Made by a program: the position numbers and the translations under genes. A stretch of DNA of 64,000 nt from Aminobacter sp039907765 (GTDB taxonomy: Bacteria; Pseudomonadota; Alphaproteobacteria; Rhizobiales; Rhizobiaceae): the NCBI RefSeq assembly GCF_039907765.1, contig NZ_JARDJI010000005.1:1-64000 (forward strand). Reading direction: 5' to 3'. Positions 34,593-43,743 of this stretch are shown here, piece after piece. Numbering within the stretch: the first letter of the stretch is position 1; each line of letters starts with the position of its first letter. The notes beneath the pieces were generated by a model. That model did no database searches and was not told the origin of the DNA. It worked only from the letters and a program-made list of their open reading frames with translations.

Positions 34593-37500
34593 ATGTTCAT
34601 CCTGCGCTTCCTCTGGTCGGTCCTGACATCGCGGTGGCTCTGGACGTTCATCGGGCTGGCGCTGCTTTCGGCGATCATCTGGGTGTTCGGCCCCATCGTC
34701 CAGATCGGCCGGAGTGCGCCCTTCGCCTCGGAAACGGTGCGCATCGGCATGATCGCGGGACTGGTCATCCTGTGGCTGATCTGGCTGATCGTGGCGCAGC
34801 GGCGCGCCATCCTGGCCAACCGGGTGTTCGTGGCCGAAATCGCCGCGGCACCCACTGAAAAGCCGCTGACGCCGCAGGAGGAAAGCGTCGCCGCCGTCGG
34901 CGCCAGGTTCCAGGGGCTGATGGACGAGCTGAAGCGCCGCAAGCTGGGCGGCCGCAAGCTGCTGCGCGACATGCCCTGGTACGTGATCGTCGGGCCCCCT
35001 GCCACCGGCAAGACCACGGCGCTGCGGCAGTCGGGCCTGAGCTTCCCCATCGACCTCGGCGACGACCTGCACGGGGTGGGCGGCACGCGCAACTGCGACT
35101 GGTTCTTTGCCGAGAGCGCGGTGCTGATCGACACCGCCGGCCGCTACGTGCAGCAGGAGAGCCAGCCGGACGTCGACGCCGCCGAGTGGCTGGGCTTCCT
35201 CGACCTGCTCAAGAAGCATCGCGGCCGCCGCGCCCTCAACGGCGTGATCGTGGCGCTGTCGGTCGACGCCTTCTCGGAGGGCGACGAGGCGGTGAAGGCG
35301 CACGGCCGCAAGATCCGCCGGCGGCTGGCCGAACTCAACGAGCGGCTCGAAATCCGCCTGCCGGTCTATCTGATGCTGACCAAGGCGGACCTGATCAAGG
35401 GGTTCGAACCCTTCTTCGACGGGCTTTCGACCGCGGCGCGCGAGCAGGTCTGGGGCACGACCTACGCCCCCGACGCCCGCGTCGACGGCAACATGGTGGC
35501 GCAGGGCATCGCAGTGCTTGGCGGCGAGCTCGAACGCCGGCTGGTGCCGCGCTTGGAAGAAGAGGACAACCTCGCCGCGCGAGCGGAGATATTCAGGTTC
35601 CCAGCGCAGCTGCAAAGCCTGTCCGATCCGGTCAGGCTGCTGGTCGAGACGATCTTCGGCGAAAGCCGCTATGAGGACAGCGCCTGGCTGCGCGGCGTCT
35701 ATCTAACGTCGGCTACCCAGGAGGGCGCGCCGATCGACCGGCTGACTGCCGCACTGTCCGCCTCCTTCGGCCTGCCGCAGCGGCGCATGATGTCCTCGCC
35801 CCGGATCGAGAAGCGCAGCTTCTTCCTCAAGAACCTGCTCACCGAGGTGATCTTCAAGGAAGCCGGGCTGGGCACCTTCGATCCGCTGGCGCAGCGCCGC
35901 CGGACCTGGATCTGGCGCGGCGCCGCCGCAGCCTCGGCCGCCGCCGCCCTGGTCGCGGCGCTGGTGTTCGGGCTGTCCTACTACGACAGCCGCAACGCGA
36001 TTTCGGCACAGGCGGGCCAGTTCGAGGCGCTGCAGGGGCCACTGGCGCCGATGGCGGCGAGCCCTGCCCCCGTCGACACGCCCGACATCGACGTGGCCCT
36101 TGCGGCGATGACGGAGGTCGCCAACGCGCGGACGGCGCCGCCCGGCGGCGCCCGTGACTTCATCGGGCCGAGCGCCTCCCCGGAGTTGCTGCGCGCGCAG
36201 ACGGACGCCTACGACCACGCCCTGCGCAACATACTGGAGCCGCGCATGGTGGCGCTGCTCGAAACCACGATGTGGCGGCAGGTCCGCGACCCCGAATTCA
36301 TGCTGGGCGCGCTCAAGACCTACCGGATGATGACCGGCCTGTCGCAGATGGACACGGAGTTCGCGCAGGACTGGTGGGTCAACCAGCTGCCGGAATATGC
36401 GCCGGTCGCCCCCTTCCCGACCCCGGACGCGGAGGAGCACCAGCTCGCCGCGATCCGCCGCATGGCCGTCGACGTGAGCTACGTCGCCCCCGACCAGGCG
36501 CTGGTCGGCGAAGCGCTGAAGAGCGTGTGCACCATTTCGCTGCCCGCCCGCGCCTACGAGCAGCTGCTGGGCGACCCGGCCGTGGCCGAGCTGAAGGAGT
36601 GGATACCGGCCAATTTTGCCGGCCCGAACGGCTCCAAGGTGTTCGCCCGCCGCTCGGACAAGACCCTGCGCATGGGAGTGTCAGGGGCCTTCACCTATGC
36701 CGGGTTCCACGATGTCATCCTCGACAGGCTGGAGGACGTCGCCGCCCAGGCCGCGCTCGACCGTGCGGTGTTCGCCGGCGGCTGCGAGGAGAATGCCGAG
36801 ACGTCGGTGTCGGCGCTCTCCCAGGACATCCTCAAACTCTACTACGAGGACTTCATCGCCCAGTGGGACAGCATGCTGCGCGATATCCGGCTCGCGCCGC
36901 TGACCGACCTCAACGTCGCCAGCGAGAACCTGAAGGACCTGTCGAGCGCGGATTCGGCGCTCAAGCGGCTGGTCACCGCCGTCGTGCGCGAGACCGACCT
37001 GACCCGCTCGGACGAGGAAGAGCCGGCCGACAACAAGGCGGGCTCCAAAGGCGCGTCCAAGCTTCTGGGCAAGCTCGGCAAGGTCGGCAAGCTCGCCAAG
37101 GCCGGCGCAAAGCTCTTGCCGCGCGCCGGATCGGCGGACGAGGTCGACATGACCGGCACGCTGGTCGCCGAGCACTTCAAGCCTCTCAAGGGCGCTGTCG
37201 CCGAGGTCGACGGGCAGCCGCCGGCGCTCGACTCGGCCGTCGTCGCGCTGACCGCGCTGTCCAACGTGCTGCAGACGGTGACCGCCAGCCCCGACCCGCA
37301 GGACGCGATCAAGAAGCAGGGCGGCCTCGCCGAACTCACCGGCGCGGTGGCAAGGCAGGCCCAGATCCTGCCGGACCCGATCGACGACTGGCTCGGCGGC
37401 ATCGCCGGCGACACCAGCGGCCTCACCGAAAGGGCCGTGACCTCCGAGCTCAACGCCATCTGGCGCGCCGACATCCTGCCCTTCTGCCAGGCGGCGCTGA

Positions 37501-38132
37501 CCGACCGCTATCCGTTCAGCCCCGACAGCGCCGTCGACGTAAACGTGCGCGATTTTGCCCGCTTGTTCGGGCCGGGCGGGCTGATCGACAGCTTCACCAA
37601 CGACCATCTGATCAGCTATGTCGACACGGCCAGGCAGCCGTGGACATGGCGTGCCGACTTCGGCCTCGATTCCGCGGCGCTCTCCGCCTTCGAGCAGGCG
37701 CGGCGCATCCGCGACGACCTCTTTCCCGGCGGCACCGGGCCGGTGATGAGCTTTACGCTCGAGCCCAAGGACCTGTCGCCGAGCGTGGTGCGCGTGACGC
37801 TCAATCTCGATGGCCAGAACCTCGTCTATTCGAACAACGCCACGCGGCCGCAGCCGATGACCTGGCCGGGCAAGGACGGCACCGGCACGATCTCGCTGGC
37901 GTTCCAGCCGATCGACGGCTCGCCGGAGGTGATCGTCAACGAGACCGGCAGCTGGGCGTGGCTCAGGATGCTGAGCAACGGCCGCTTTTCCGGCACGGCC
38001 CTGCCCGACGTCTACAATCTTCGCCTCGGGGCGAAGAACTTCTATGCGGATTTCGAGCTCAAGGCGGCAAGCGTCGAGAACCCCTACAATCTGCAGATGT
38101 TCAAGAGGTTCACATGCCCGCCGCAGCTGTGA
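34593..38132 (+). CDS. tssM: T6SS inner-membrane protein TssM (IcmF/VasK), copy 1
   Basis: 1179 residues. Two N-terminal transmembrane helices come first, then a cytoplasmic NTPase-like domain with Walker A GPPATGKTTAL near residue 134 and AESAVLIDTAGRYVQQ (Walker-B-like DTAGR). A third helix lies at about 435-455. The long periplasmic part ends in the TssJ-binding beta domain (TWPGKDGTGTISLAFQP, GSWAWLRMLSNG). The intact Walker A fits the ATP-dependent TssM described in Agrobacterium. Its 3' end overlaps tagF by 19 bases. Confidence 0.96.
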   Translation: MFILRFLWSVLTSRWLWTFIGLALLSAIIWVFGPIVQIGRSAPFASETVRIGMIAGLVILWLIWLIVAQRRAILANRVFVAEIAAAPTEKPLTPQEESVAAVGARFQGLMDELKRRKLGGRKLLRDMPWYVIVGPPATGKTTALRQSGLSFPIDLGDDLHGVGGTRNCDWFFAESAVLIDTAGRYVQQESQPDVDAAEWLGFLDLLKKHRGRRALNGVIVALSVDAFSEGDEAVKAHGRKIRRRLAELNERLEIRLPVYLMLTKADLIKGFEPFFDGLSTAAREQVWGTTYAPDARVDGNMVAQGIAVLGGELERRLVPRLEEEDNLAARAEIFRFPAQLQSLSDPVRLLVETIFGESRYEDSAWLRGVYLTSATQEGAPIDRLTAALSASFGLPQRRMMSSPRIEKRSFFLKNLLTEVIFKEAGLGTFDPLAQRRRTWIWRGAAAASAAAALVAALVFGLSYYDSRNAISAQAGQFEALQGPLAPMAASPAPVDTPDIDVALAAMTEVANARTAPPGGARDFIGPSASPELLRAQTDAYDHALRNILEPRMVALLETTMWRQVRDPEFMLGALKTYRMMTGLSQMDTEFAQDWWVNQLPEYAPVAPFPTPDAEEHQLAAIRRMAVDVSYVAPDQALVGEALKSVCTISLPARAYEQLLGDPAVAELKEWIPANFAGPNGSKVFARRSDKTLRMGVSGAFTYAGFHDVILDRLEDVAAQAALDRAVFAGGCEENAETSVSALSQDILKLYYEDFIAQWDSMLRDIRLAPLTDLNVASENLKDLSSADSALKRLVTAVVRETDLTRSDEEEPADNKAGSKGASKLLGKLGKVGKLAKAGAKLLPRAGSADEVDMTGTLVAEHFKPLKGAVAEVDGQPPALDSAVVALTALSNVLQTVTASPDPQDAIKKQGGLAELTGAVARQAQILPDPIDDWLGGIAGDTSGLTERAVTSELNAIWRADILPFCQAALTDRYPFSPDSAVDVNVRDFARLFGPGGLIDSFTNDHLISYVDTARQPWTWRADFGLDSAALSAFEQARRIRDDLFPGGTGPVMSFTLEPKDLSPSVVRVTLNLDGQNLVYSNNATRPQPMTWPGKDGTGTISLAFQPIDGSPEVIVNETGSWAWLRMLSNGRFSGTALPDVYNLRLGAKNFYADFELKAASVENPYNLQMFKRFTCPPQL

Positions 38133-38653
38133 CCACGGGCTTCTTCGGCAAGATCCCGGCGACGGGGGACTTCGTTTCCTGGAACCTGCCGCGCAGCTTC
38201 GTCGACCGCTGGGATCGCTGGATGTCGATGGAACTCCGGGCCCGCCCCGACGAGGGCGAACTCGATCCGCGCGTGTGGCGCTTCACGGTGCCGGCCGGCA
38301 TCTTCTGCGACCAGCCGGGCGCCGGGGCGTGGCGGATGAGCGAGGATCGCGCCGGGCGCAGGTATCCGTTCGTGATCGCCGCCGTCGGGCACGCGCCCCG
38401 CAAGGACGACGCATGGTTCGAAACGGTCGCCGCAATCGCGGGCGATGCGGTGTCGCGCTACTGGGCGAGCGCCATGATCGCAGAACGGCTCGGCGCCGTT
38501 CCGCTGCCGGCCGCCGGCGACGCGGAACCGGGGATCGTGTTCTGGTGCGAGGGCTGGCACGTGCACGAATGCCATTTCAGGGACATCCATGATCTCGCCG
38601 ACAACGGCCTGCCGGCCATGCGCACGGTGCCCCTGCCGGCGGAGGAAGGCTGA
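38114..38653 (+). CDS. tagF: T6SS-associated protein TagF
   Basis: 179 residues opening TTGFFGKIPATGDFVSWNLPRSFVDRWDRWM, the signature of the TagF/ImpM family, with DRAGRRYPFVIAA in the middle. TagF is a post-translational repressor of T6SS; in Agrobacterium it is fused to or acts with PppA and binds Fha. The start at ATG 38114 lies inside tssM, preceded by AAGAGG. It is two bases upstream of the PAAR-like effector gene. Confidence 0.92.
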   Translation: MPAAAVTTGFFGKIPATGDFVSWNLPRSFVDRWDRWMSMELRARPDEGELDPRVWRFTVPAGIFCDQPGAGAWRMSEDRAGRRYPFVIAAVGHAPRKDDAWFETVAAIAGDAVSRYWASAMIAERLGAVPLPAAGDAEPGIVFWCEGWHVHECHFRDIHDLADNGLPAMRTVPLPAEEG

Positions 38654-38655
38654 TC

Positions 38656-39516
38656 ATGGCGATCACCGTCTTTGCCGAGAGCATGGGCTTCTTCCACAAG
38701 GGCAGCAACGGCAAGGGCATTGCGCCGGGCGATGTGTGCCTGTCGCCGCCCTCGCCGCCCGCAGGCCCGGTGCCGGTGCCCTACGTCAACATGCTGTCCT
38801 CCTCGGACCTGTCCAACGGCACCAAGAGCGTCAAGATCGACGGCGAGCCGACGGCGATCGAGAATTCCTCGGAGATTTCGACCAGCACCGGCAACGAGCC
38901 GGCGACGCAGGGCCTCGGCGCCGGCGTCATCACCCACAAGATCAAGGGCAAGGGCGTCTTCAAGCTGTGGTCGTTCACGGTCAAGGCGGAGGGCAAGGGC
39001 GTCGACCGTCACGGCGACATGATGGCCCAGAACACGGCCAGCGACATACCCAACTGCATCGACCAGACGGCGATCAACACCTTCAAGGCGCTGCTGAGGC
39101 GCAAGGGCATCGCGCCCGGCCCGTGCCCGAGCAAGCCCTATGACGCAGACGTCCACCGGCCGGACAAGGACCCCTCCCCGGCCCAGAAGAAGGCGGTGCG
39201 CAACAAGCCATGCTGGGAATGCAAGCGAGACGACAAAAGGGTCTCGCGCGCCCACTGGCGTACCGAGAGGTCGAGCACCGGAGCGATCGTACGCTACGAG
39301 GACCCAGTCCACGGAAAGGACATGGCGCGCGGCAAGGGCCATATGACCCACGACCACCAGCCGCCGCTGTGCGTGGCCTGGGCGCTCGGCGGGTGCAACA
39401 TGAAGCTTGCGGATTTCAAGAAGTATTTCGAACGCGCAAGCCGGGTCAAACCTCACTGCGAAGCGCATTACCGCAGCCAGGGAAGCCAGGCGGACGCCTA
39501 TGCGGCGACGCTTTGA
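38656..39516 (+). CDS. PAAR-like (DUF4150) effector with putative HNH/treble-clef nuclease C-terminus
   Basis: 286 residues. Residues 1-150 match DUF4150, a PAAR-like domain that caps the VgrG spike (GDVCLSPPSPPAGPVPVPYVN, STGNEPATQGLGAGVITHKIKGK, TASDIPNCIDQTAINTF). Residues 175-286 look like an added toxin domain: C186-WE-C189, then H229-x-x-H232-D-H234-QPPL, and H267-C268-x-x-H271 followed by SQG. This spacing of Cys/His knuckles around DHQPP resembles HNH/treble-clef nuclease toxins, so DNase activity is inferred. Two small genes follow directly as candidate immunity genes, then a DUF2169 adaptor, the arrangement of Agrobacterium Tde2-type effectors. Confidence 0.8.
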   Translation: MAITVFAESMGFFHKGSNGKGIAPGDVCLSPPSPPAGPVPVPYVNMLSSSDLSNGTKSVKIDGEPTAIENSSEISTSTGNEPATQGLGAGVITHKIKGKGVFKLWSFTVKAEGKGVDRHGDMMAQNTASDIPNCIDQTAINTFKALLRRKGIAPGPCPSKPYDADVHRPDKDPSPAQKKAVRNKPCWECKRDDKRVSRAHWRTERSSTGAIVRYEDPVHGKDMARGKGHMTHDHQPPLCVAWALGGCNMKLADFKKYFERASRVKPHCEAHYRSQGSQADAYAATL

Positions 39517-39527
39517 GGGGGCGGGCC

Positions 39528-39950
39528 ATGATTTCCATTGCCAAGAGCTACAACGACATCCAGCAACGCTATATCGCCGAACTGCGCGCGGTCCTGCCCG
39601 AGATCAGGGCCTGGTGGCGCGGCATCGTCGCGGCGGAGGGCTATGATGCGGCCTCGCTGACCTGGCCGACCGGAATTTCCGGGCATCCGCGCTTCCTGCA
39701 CGTCTTCCGAAAGTTCTATTTCGAGATCGAGAACCTGAACCGGAAGAACGAGCACGACTTCGTTGAAGCAGCGGAGAAGGCGCCGGAGGAGAAATGGGGT
39801 GTCGACGACATCGGCGACAGCCCCCGCTACGCCGGCCAAATAGACCTGCTCGTCGACGACATTCCCAGCAAGGCGCCCGACCTGGTCGAGGTCGTCAACG
39901 GTTTCGTGTTCGTGCCCATCGGGCTAGACCAGGACGACGAGATCACCTGA
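39528..39950 (+). CDS. candidate immunity protein 1
   Basis: 140 residues from ATG 39528 (GGGGGCGGG upstream). It is soluble and acidic, with no signal peptide, starting MISIAKSYNDIQQRYIAELRAVLPEIRAWW and ending FVPIGLDQDDEIT. I recognise no family. The acidity, small size and position 11 bases after the effector gene suggest a cytoplasmic immunity protein that binds a cationic nuclease domain. Its stop overlaps the next start (TGATG). Confidence 0.65.
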   Translation: MISIAKSYNDIQQRYIAELRAVLPEIRAWWRGIVAAEGYDAASLTWPTGISGHPRFLHVFRKFYFEIENLNRKNEHDFVEAAEKAPEEKWGVDDIGDSPRYAGQIDLLVDDIPSKAPDLVEVVNGFVFVPIGLDQDDEIT

Positions 39951-40432
39951 TGTCGCTGATCACCTTCTTCGAAACGGAACGCGGGATTCGTCGCCTTTTG
40001 CGCCAGCCGGGTCATGTCGAGCCCAGGGACGCGAAGGTCGCGGCCCGCAAGCTCGGCGAGAGTTCCGAACGACACCAGGCGCTTTTCGACGGGTACCGGG
40101 ACGATATCCGGACCGCCTACGACATCGCGGCGCACTGGTGGGCCAACACGGTCGCCGCGCAGCTGCAACTGGGCCTCGGCCGCGACGCAGCGATCCGCGA
40201 AGCCTTCATGAAGCGAGCCGCGGGCGCTGCCGCGCACGGCAACGTGATCTGGATCGTGCGCAACTACTGGCTCGATTGCTGCGAGGTCAACAAGCAAACC
40301 GGCAGCGTCGTCTACCCTGAAACCCTGCTGCTGCAATGGCTGGTCGACGCCGAGGAAGTTGAGCTGGTGCGGCTGATCGCCTGCATGCCCTACTGGCCGA
40401 TCGGCATGGACGCTAACGGCGCCTGGTGCTGA
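39950..40432 (+). CDS. candidate immunity protein 2 or effector-associated protein
   Basis: 160 residues, MSLITFFETERGIRRLL..., soluble and helical. It has a Trp/Tyr/Cys-rich second half (IVRNYWLDCCEVNK, CMPYWPIGMDANGAWC). No family is recognised. It is translationally coupled to the preceding small gene and lies three bases before the DUF2169 gene. It could be a second immunity protein or a chaperone specific to this effector. The lack of a signal peptide argues for action in the cytoplasm. Confidence 0.6.
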   Translation: MSLITFFETERGIRRLLRQPGHVEPRDAKVAARKLGESSERHQALFDGYRDDIRTAYDIAAHWWANTVAAQLQLGLGRDAAIREAFMKRAAGAAAHGNVIWIVRNYWLDCCEVNKQTGSVVYPETLLLQWLVDAEEVELVRLIACMPYWPIGMDANGAWC

Positions 40433-40435
40433 GCC

Positions 40436-41524
40436 ATGAGCTTCGCTGTCTGGCTGGAGAATCGCACCCCCTTTTCAGTCGGCTCCTATGCGCTGCCGGA
40501 CGCGGACGGCCAGGAGGTCTTCCTGGGACTCTTCTCGGCGAGTTTTGCAGGTGTGGACGAAATGAGCGCCCTTGAACCGGCCGAGGAGCAATTGCCTGTG
40601 ACGCTCGGCGACGTGTTCTTCGGCGATCCTTCCTGTTCATCGACGCGCTACGAGGCCGACATCGCGGCGGTGAAGCCCGGCGTCGACGTCATCGTCAACG
40701 GCACTGCCCATGCGCCGAACGGCAAGCCGGTCCGCGAAATGCAGGCGGGCGTGAAATTCGGACCGCTGCAGAAGGTGCTCAACGTCGTCGGCGACCGCAT
40801 CTACGACGCCGGCAGCTACAGCGCCCCGCATCCGTTCACACGGATGCCCATCGTCTACGAGCGTGCCTATGGCGGGACCACCGCCGACCAGAAGACCGAT
40901 CCGCGCAATCCGCTGGGCGTGGGTTTCGCCCATGCCCGCTCGGCCGATCCGGCGGTCAGGACGCAGGCGCCGAACATGACCTACCCGGCCGAGCCGTTCA
41001 CGAGCCCCTCGGACAAGCCGCGGCCGGCGGGTTTCGGGGCGCTCGGGCGTGGGTGGCAGCCGCGCCTGCCGCTGGCGGGGACCTACGACCAGGCCTGGAT
41101 CGACACGCAATGGCCGCTGCCGCCGAAGGACTTCGACCCGCGCTACAATCTCGCGGCGCCGGCCGACCAGCAGCTTCCGCATCTGAATGGCGGCGAGCAG
41201 GCCACGCTGATCGGGCTCACGCCCGGCGGCCGCTGGAGCTTCAGGCTGCCGCGCGTGGTGGCACCCATCCGCCTGATCTTCGACGACCGCGTCGAGGACC
41301 AGGTCTTCAAGCCGGACACGATCATCATCGAGCCCGACATGTTGCGGGTGACGCTGAAGGCGCGGGTGGCCGTGACGGCGCGGCGCAACCGACCGGCGCT
41401 GCGCGAGATCGTCTTCGGCCATGTCACGCCGGCGCTGATCGCGGCGAAGCTCAAGGGCAAGGACTACATCGCGCTGCGGGGGACCGACGGCACCATCACC
41501 GACCGTCCGGCGTGGCTGCCATGA
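40436..41524 (+). CDS. DUF2169 T6SS effector adaptor
   Basis: 362 residues. Family features include an opening pattern of a beta-rich chain (SFAVWLENRTPFSVGSYALPDADGQEVFLGLFSASF) and RMPIVYERAYGGTT, NPLGVGFAHAR, NMTYPAEPFTSPSDKPRPAGFGALGRGWQPR. DUF2169 proteins are encoded beside DUF4150/PAAR effectors and, in Agrobacterium, stabilise and load such an effector onto VgrG. I infer the same role for the PAAR-like toxin encoded two genes upstream. The stop overlaps the next start (ATGA). Confidence 0.9.
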   Translation: MSFAVWLENRTPFSVGSYALPDADGQEVFLGLFSASFAGVDEMSALEPAEEQLPVTLGDVFFGDPSCSSTRYEADIAAVKPGVDVIVNGTAHAPNGKPVREMQAGVKFGPLQKVLNVVGDRIYDAGSYSAPHPFTRMPIVYERAYGGTTADQKTDPRNPLGVGFAHARSADPAVRTQAPNMTYPAEPFTSPSDKPRPAGFGALGRGWQPRLPLAGTYDQAWIDTQWPLPPKDFDPRYNLAAPADQQLPHLNGGEQATLIGLTPGGRWSFRLPRVVAPIRLIFDDRVEDQVFKPDTIIIEPDMLRVTLKARVAVTARRNRPALREIVFGHVTPALIAAKLKGKDYIALRGTDGTITDRPAWLP

Positions 41525-42570
41525 AGCGGCCGATCTATGTCTGCGGCGGCGGTGCTGTGACGCCCGCCGGCCTGAACCGGCGGCAGACGCTCGCCGCGAT
41601 CCGCGCCGGGATCTCGGCGTTCGAGGAATACCTGCTGGAAGAGCCGATGGGCGAAAGCCAGATCGTCTCGCGCATCCCGACCCACTGGTCGCTGAGGAGC
41701 ACGGAGTGGGACTGGCTGGTGAACATGGCCGCGCGCGCCATCATGGATGCGCTCGCGCCGACGGCGGCTGATCCGCGCTCCAGCGCGCTGATGCTGGCCT
41801 TGCCGGAGCAGTTCAGGAACCATCCGGCGTTCGAGGAACGCGATCCCTCGGGCTTCCTGGATGCGGTCGCGCGCGCATGCGGCGGCCCGTTCCACCCAGC
41901 GTCGCGCGCCATCGATGGCGGTGCCGCGGCCGGCATCGGCGTGCTCGGCCAGGTGGCCGAGATCCTCGCCCAGCCCGGCGTCGAGCGCGTCCTGCTCGGC
42001 GGCGTCGACAGCCTGGTCAACGACAGGGACATCGCCCGGCTTGCCCAGGCGGGACGGTTGAAGGGCTCCGACAATGCCCAGGGGCTCGTGCCCGGAGAGG
42101 CCGCGGCCTTCGTCTGCCTGCAATCGCGCCCCGATCCGAAGTCGCCAGGCCTTGCCGCCATTCACGGTGCCGGATTTGCCCCGGAGGCCGATTCCGTCCT
42201 GACCGAGCGCTACAGCCAGGGCAAGGCGCTGCTCGGCTCGCTTCGGGCCGCGCTGAACGGGACCGGCAACGGGCCGCGCGAACCCGACATCGTCTTTGTG
42301 GTCAGCAACGGCAATGGCGAACGTTACGGCGGCTGGGAGGCGAACATCGCGCGGTCGCGTTTCTACCGCACGCGGCGAGAGATCCTGCCCATCGCCTACC
42401 CGGCGATGACCGTCGGCGAGACGGGTGCTGCCGGCGGAGCACTCGCCCTGCTGGTCGCGGCTGACAGCCTTGCGGCCGGCTATGCGCCCGGTCCGGTGGC
42501 GATGTGCGAGGTCGCGTCCGAAGCCGGCTTTCGCGCCGCGGCACTGGTCAGCCAGGTCAGGTCGGCCTGA
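41521..42570 (+). CDS. thiolase-fold (KAS-like) protein lacking the catalytic cysteine
   Basis: 349 residues resembling the first half of beta-ketoacyl-ACP synthases: VTPAGLNRRQTLAAIRAGISAF, ERVLLGGVDSLVND, GLVPGEAAAFVCL, and a late NGNGERYGG followed by TVGETGAAGGALALL. The nucleophile region reads AIDGGAAAGIG (residues 130-140), with no Cys where KAS enzymes have their active-site Cys, so condensing activity is unlikely. Such inactive thiolase-like proteins recur beside DUF2169/DUF4150 genes in T6SS loci. A scaffolding role is inferred. It ends one base from the convergent HEAT-like gene. Confidence 0.8.
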   Translation: MKRPIYVCGGGAVTPAGLNRRQTLAAIRAGISAFEEYLLEEPMGESQIVSRIPTHWSLRSTEWDWLVNMAARAIMDALAPTAADPRSSALMLALPEQFRNHPAFEERDPSGFLDAVARACGGPFHPASRAIDGGAAAGIGVLGQVAEILAQPGVERVLLGGVDSLVNDRDIARLAQAGRLKGSDNAQGLVPGEAAAFVCLQSRPDPKSPGLAAIHGAGFAPEADSVLTERYSQGKALLGSLRAALNGTGNGPREPDIVFVVSNGNGERYGGWEANIARSRFYRTRREILPIAYPAMTVGETGAAGGALALLVAADSLAAGYAPGPVAMCEVASEAGFRAAALVSQVRSA

Positions 42571-42571
42571 G

Positions 42572-43735
42572 CTACATCCAGGCGGGAAAGCGCCGCGTAC
42601 GCCGCCAGTCGGCCAGGGGAAGGCCGGGATTCTCGAGAGCGGCGCGCATGGCGTCAAGCCGCTGCCGGCGCATCGAATGGAACGGGGCATGCCTGCCGGG
42701 TCCCCGCCCCTCGTCCCACCAGGCGTTCGCGCGGTCGGCCACGGCAAGCGGCGTCTCCTCGATCTCGGCGAAACCGTCGCCAAGCGGCGCCGGATCGACG
42801 GTGAAGACGTCGGTGTCGTTGAAATCGACCTCGAACAGGTCGCGCCAGGCGAGGCCCGCCGTCCAGACGGACCGAGGCTCGCTCATGCGTTCGATCAGCC
42901 ACGGCACCACCGACCTGTCGCCGAGCACGCCAAGGGCGGCTATCGCCGGCTGTCGCAAGGACGGTTCGGTCAGGCATTTCTGAAGCCAGGATTTGGCTGC
43001 CGTTCGCGACGAGGTGAGCAGGCGCATGTCGATCACTTCGGCCGGGGGGACGCTTGCCGAGGCGAGCAGTTCGTCGAGAACCGGCAGCGCCATGTGGCCC
43101 GCGCCGAGCAGGCAGGCGGCGGCCGAGGCCGCCAGCCGCTCCCGTGGCTGGTCGGCGGCGAGGCGCTCGGAGACCGCAGCGACCAGATCGCGGCGGCGCA
43201 TCGCGCCAGCCAGGCGCAGCGCCCGGATGCGGACCTCGGCCTGGCCGTTCGCGATGAGGTCGCCGAGCCTTGGCCCGGCATCGGCGCGGTAATGCCAGAG
43301 TGCCGCGAGGCCGATGCATTTGAGCATCGTTTCGGGGCTATCGACCCATTTGGCGACGAAGGGCCGGAGTTGTTCGCGCGGCGTCCGCGCAATGGCGCCG
43401 GACATGCCCGTGGTGCCGGCCTCGCCGAGCGACGCTGCCGCCTCCATCACCTCGGCAAGCGGCCTTTCCGAACCCCAATGGAGCGCCAGGCAGGCCATGA
43501 CGAAGAGTTCAGGGGCTTCCGGATAGTCGGAGAAACGCGCCTTCGCCATTTCCCATGCGGCCTCGCCCGAGGCGAACAGGCCCTCGAGATTGGCATCCAG
43601 CCGCTGGTCGATGCGGCCGATGTCGGCTTCGCCCAGAAGCGGCCCGTCGATCTCCCGCCGCCGCCGCGACCAGAGGAAGGCCGCGTCCTCGGCGTGCTGC
43701 TCGACGATGGCCGGGATCGTGGCAAGGCGCTGCAT
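42572..43735 (-). CDS. TIGR02270-type HEAT-like repeat protein
   Basis: 387 residues from ATG 43735 (MQRLATIPAIVEQHAEDAAFLWSRRR). It is helical with HEAT-like repeats (GPRLGDLIANGQAEVRIRALRLAGAMRRRDLVAAVSERL, LRQPAIAALGVLGDRSVVPWLIERM). It ends with a conserved segment WDEGRG...LDAMRAALENPGLPLADWRRTRRFPAW. The layout matches the TIGR02270 family encoded in T6SS effector islands. It lies eight bases after the DUF6484 gene and is co-directional with vgrG, so probably part of spike or effector loading. Function unknown. Confidence 0.8.
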   Translation of the reverse strand: MQRLATIPAIVEQHAEDAAFLWSRRRREIDGPLLGEADIGRIDQRLDANLEGLFASGEAAWEMAKARFSDYPEAPELFVMACLALHWGSERPLAEVMEAAASLGEAGTTGMSGAIARTPREQLRPFVAKWVDSPETMLKCIGLAALWHYRADAGPRLGDLIANGQAEVRIRALRLAGAMRRRDLVAAVSERLAADQPRERLAASAAACLLGAGHMALPVLDELLASASVPPAEVIDMRLLTSSRTAAKSWLQKCLTEPSLRQPAIAALGVLGDRSVVPWLIERMSEPRSVWTAGLAWRDLFEVDFNDTDVFTVDPAPLGDGFAEIEETPLAVADRANAWWDEGRGPGRHAPFHSMRRQRLDAMRAALENPGLPLADWRRTRRFPAWM

Positions 43736-43743
43736 CGGCTCGG

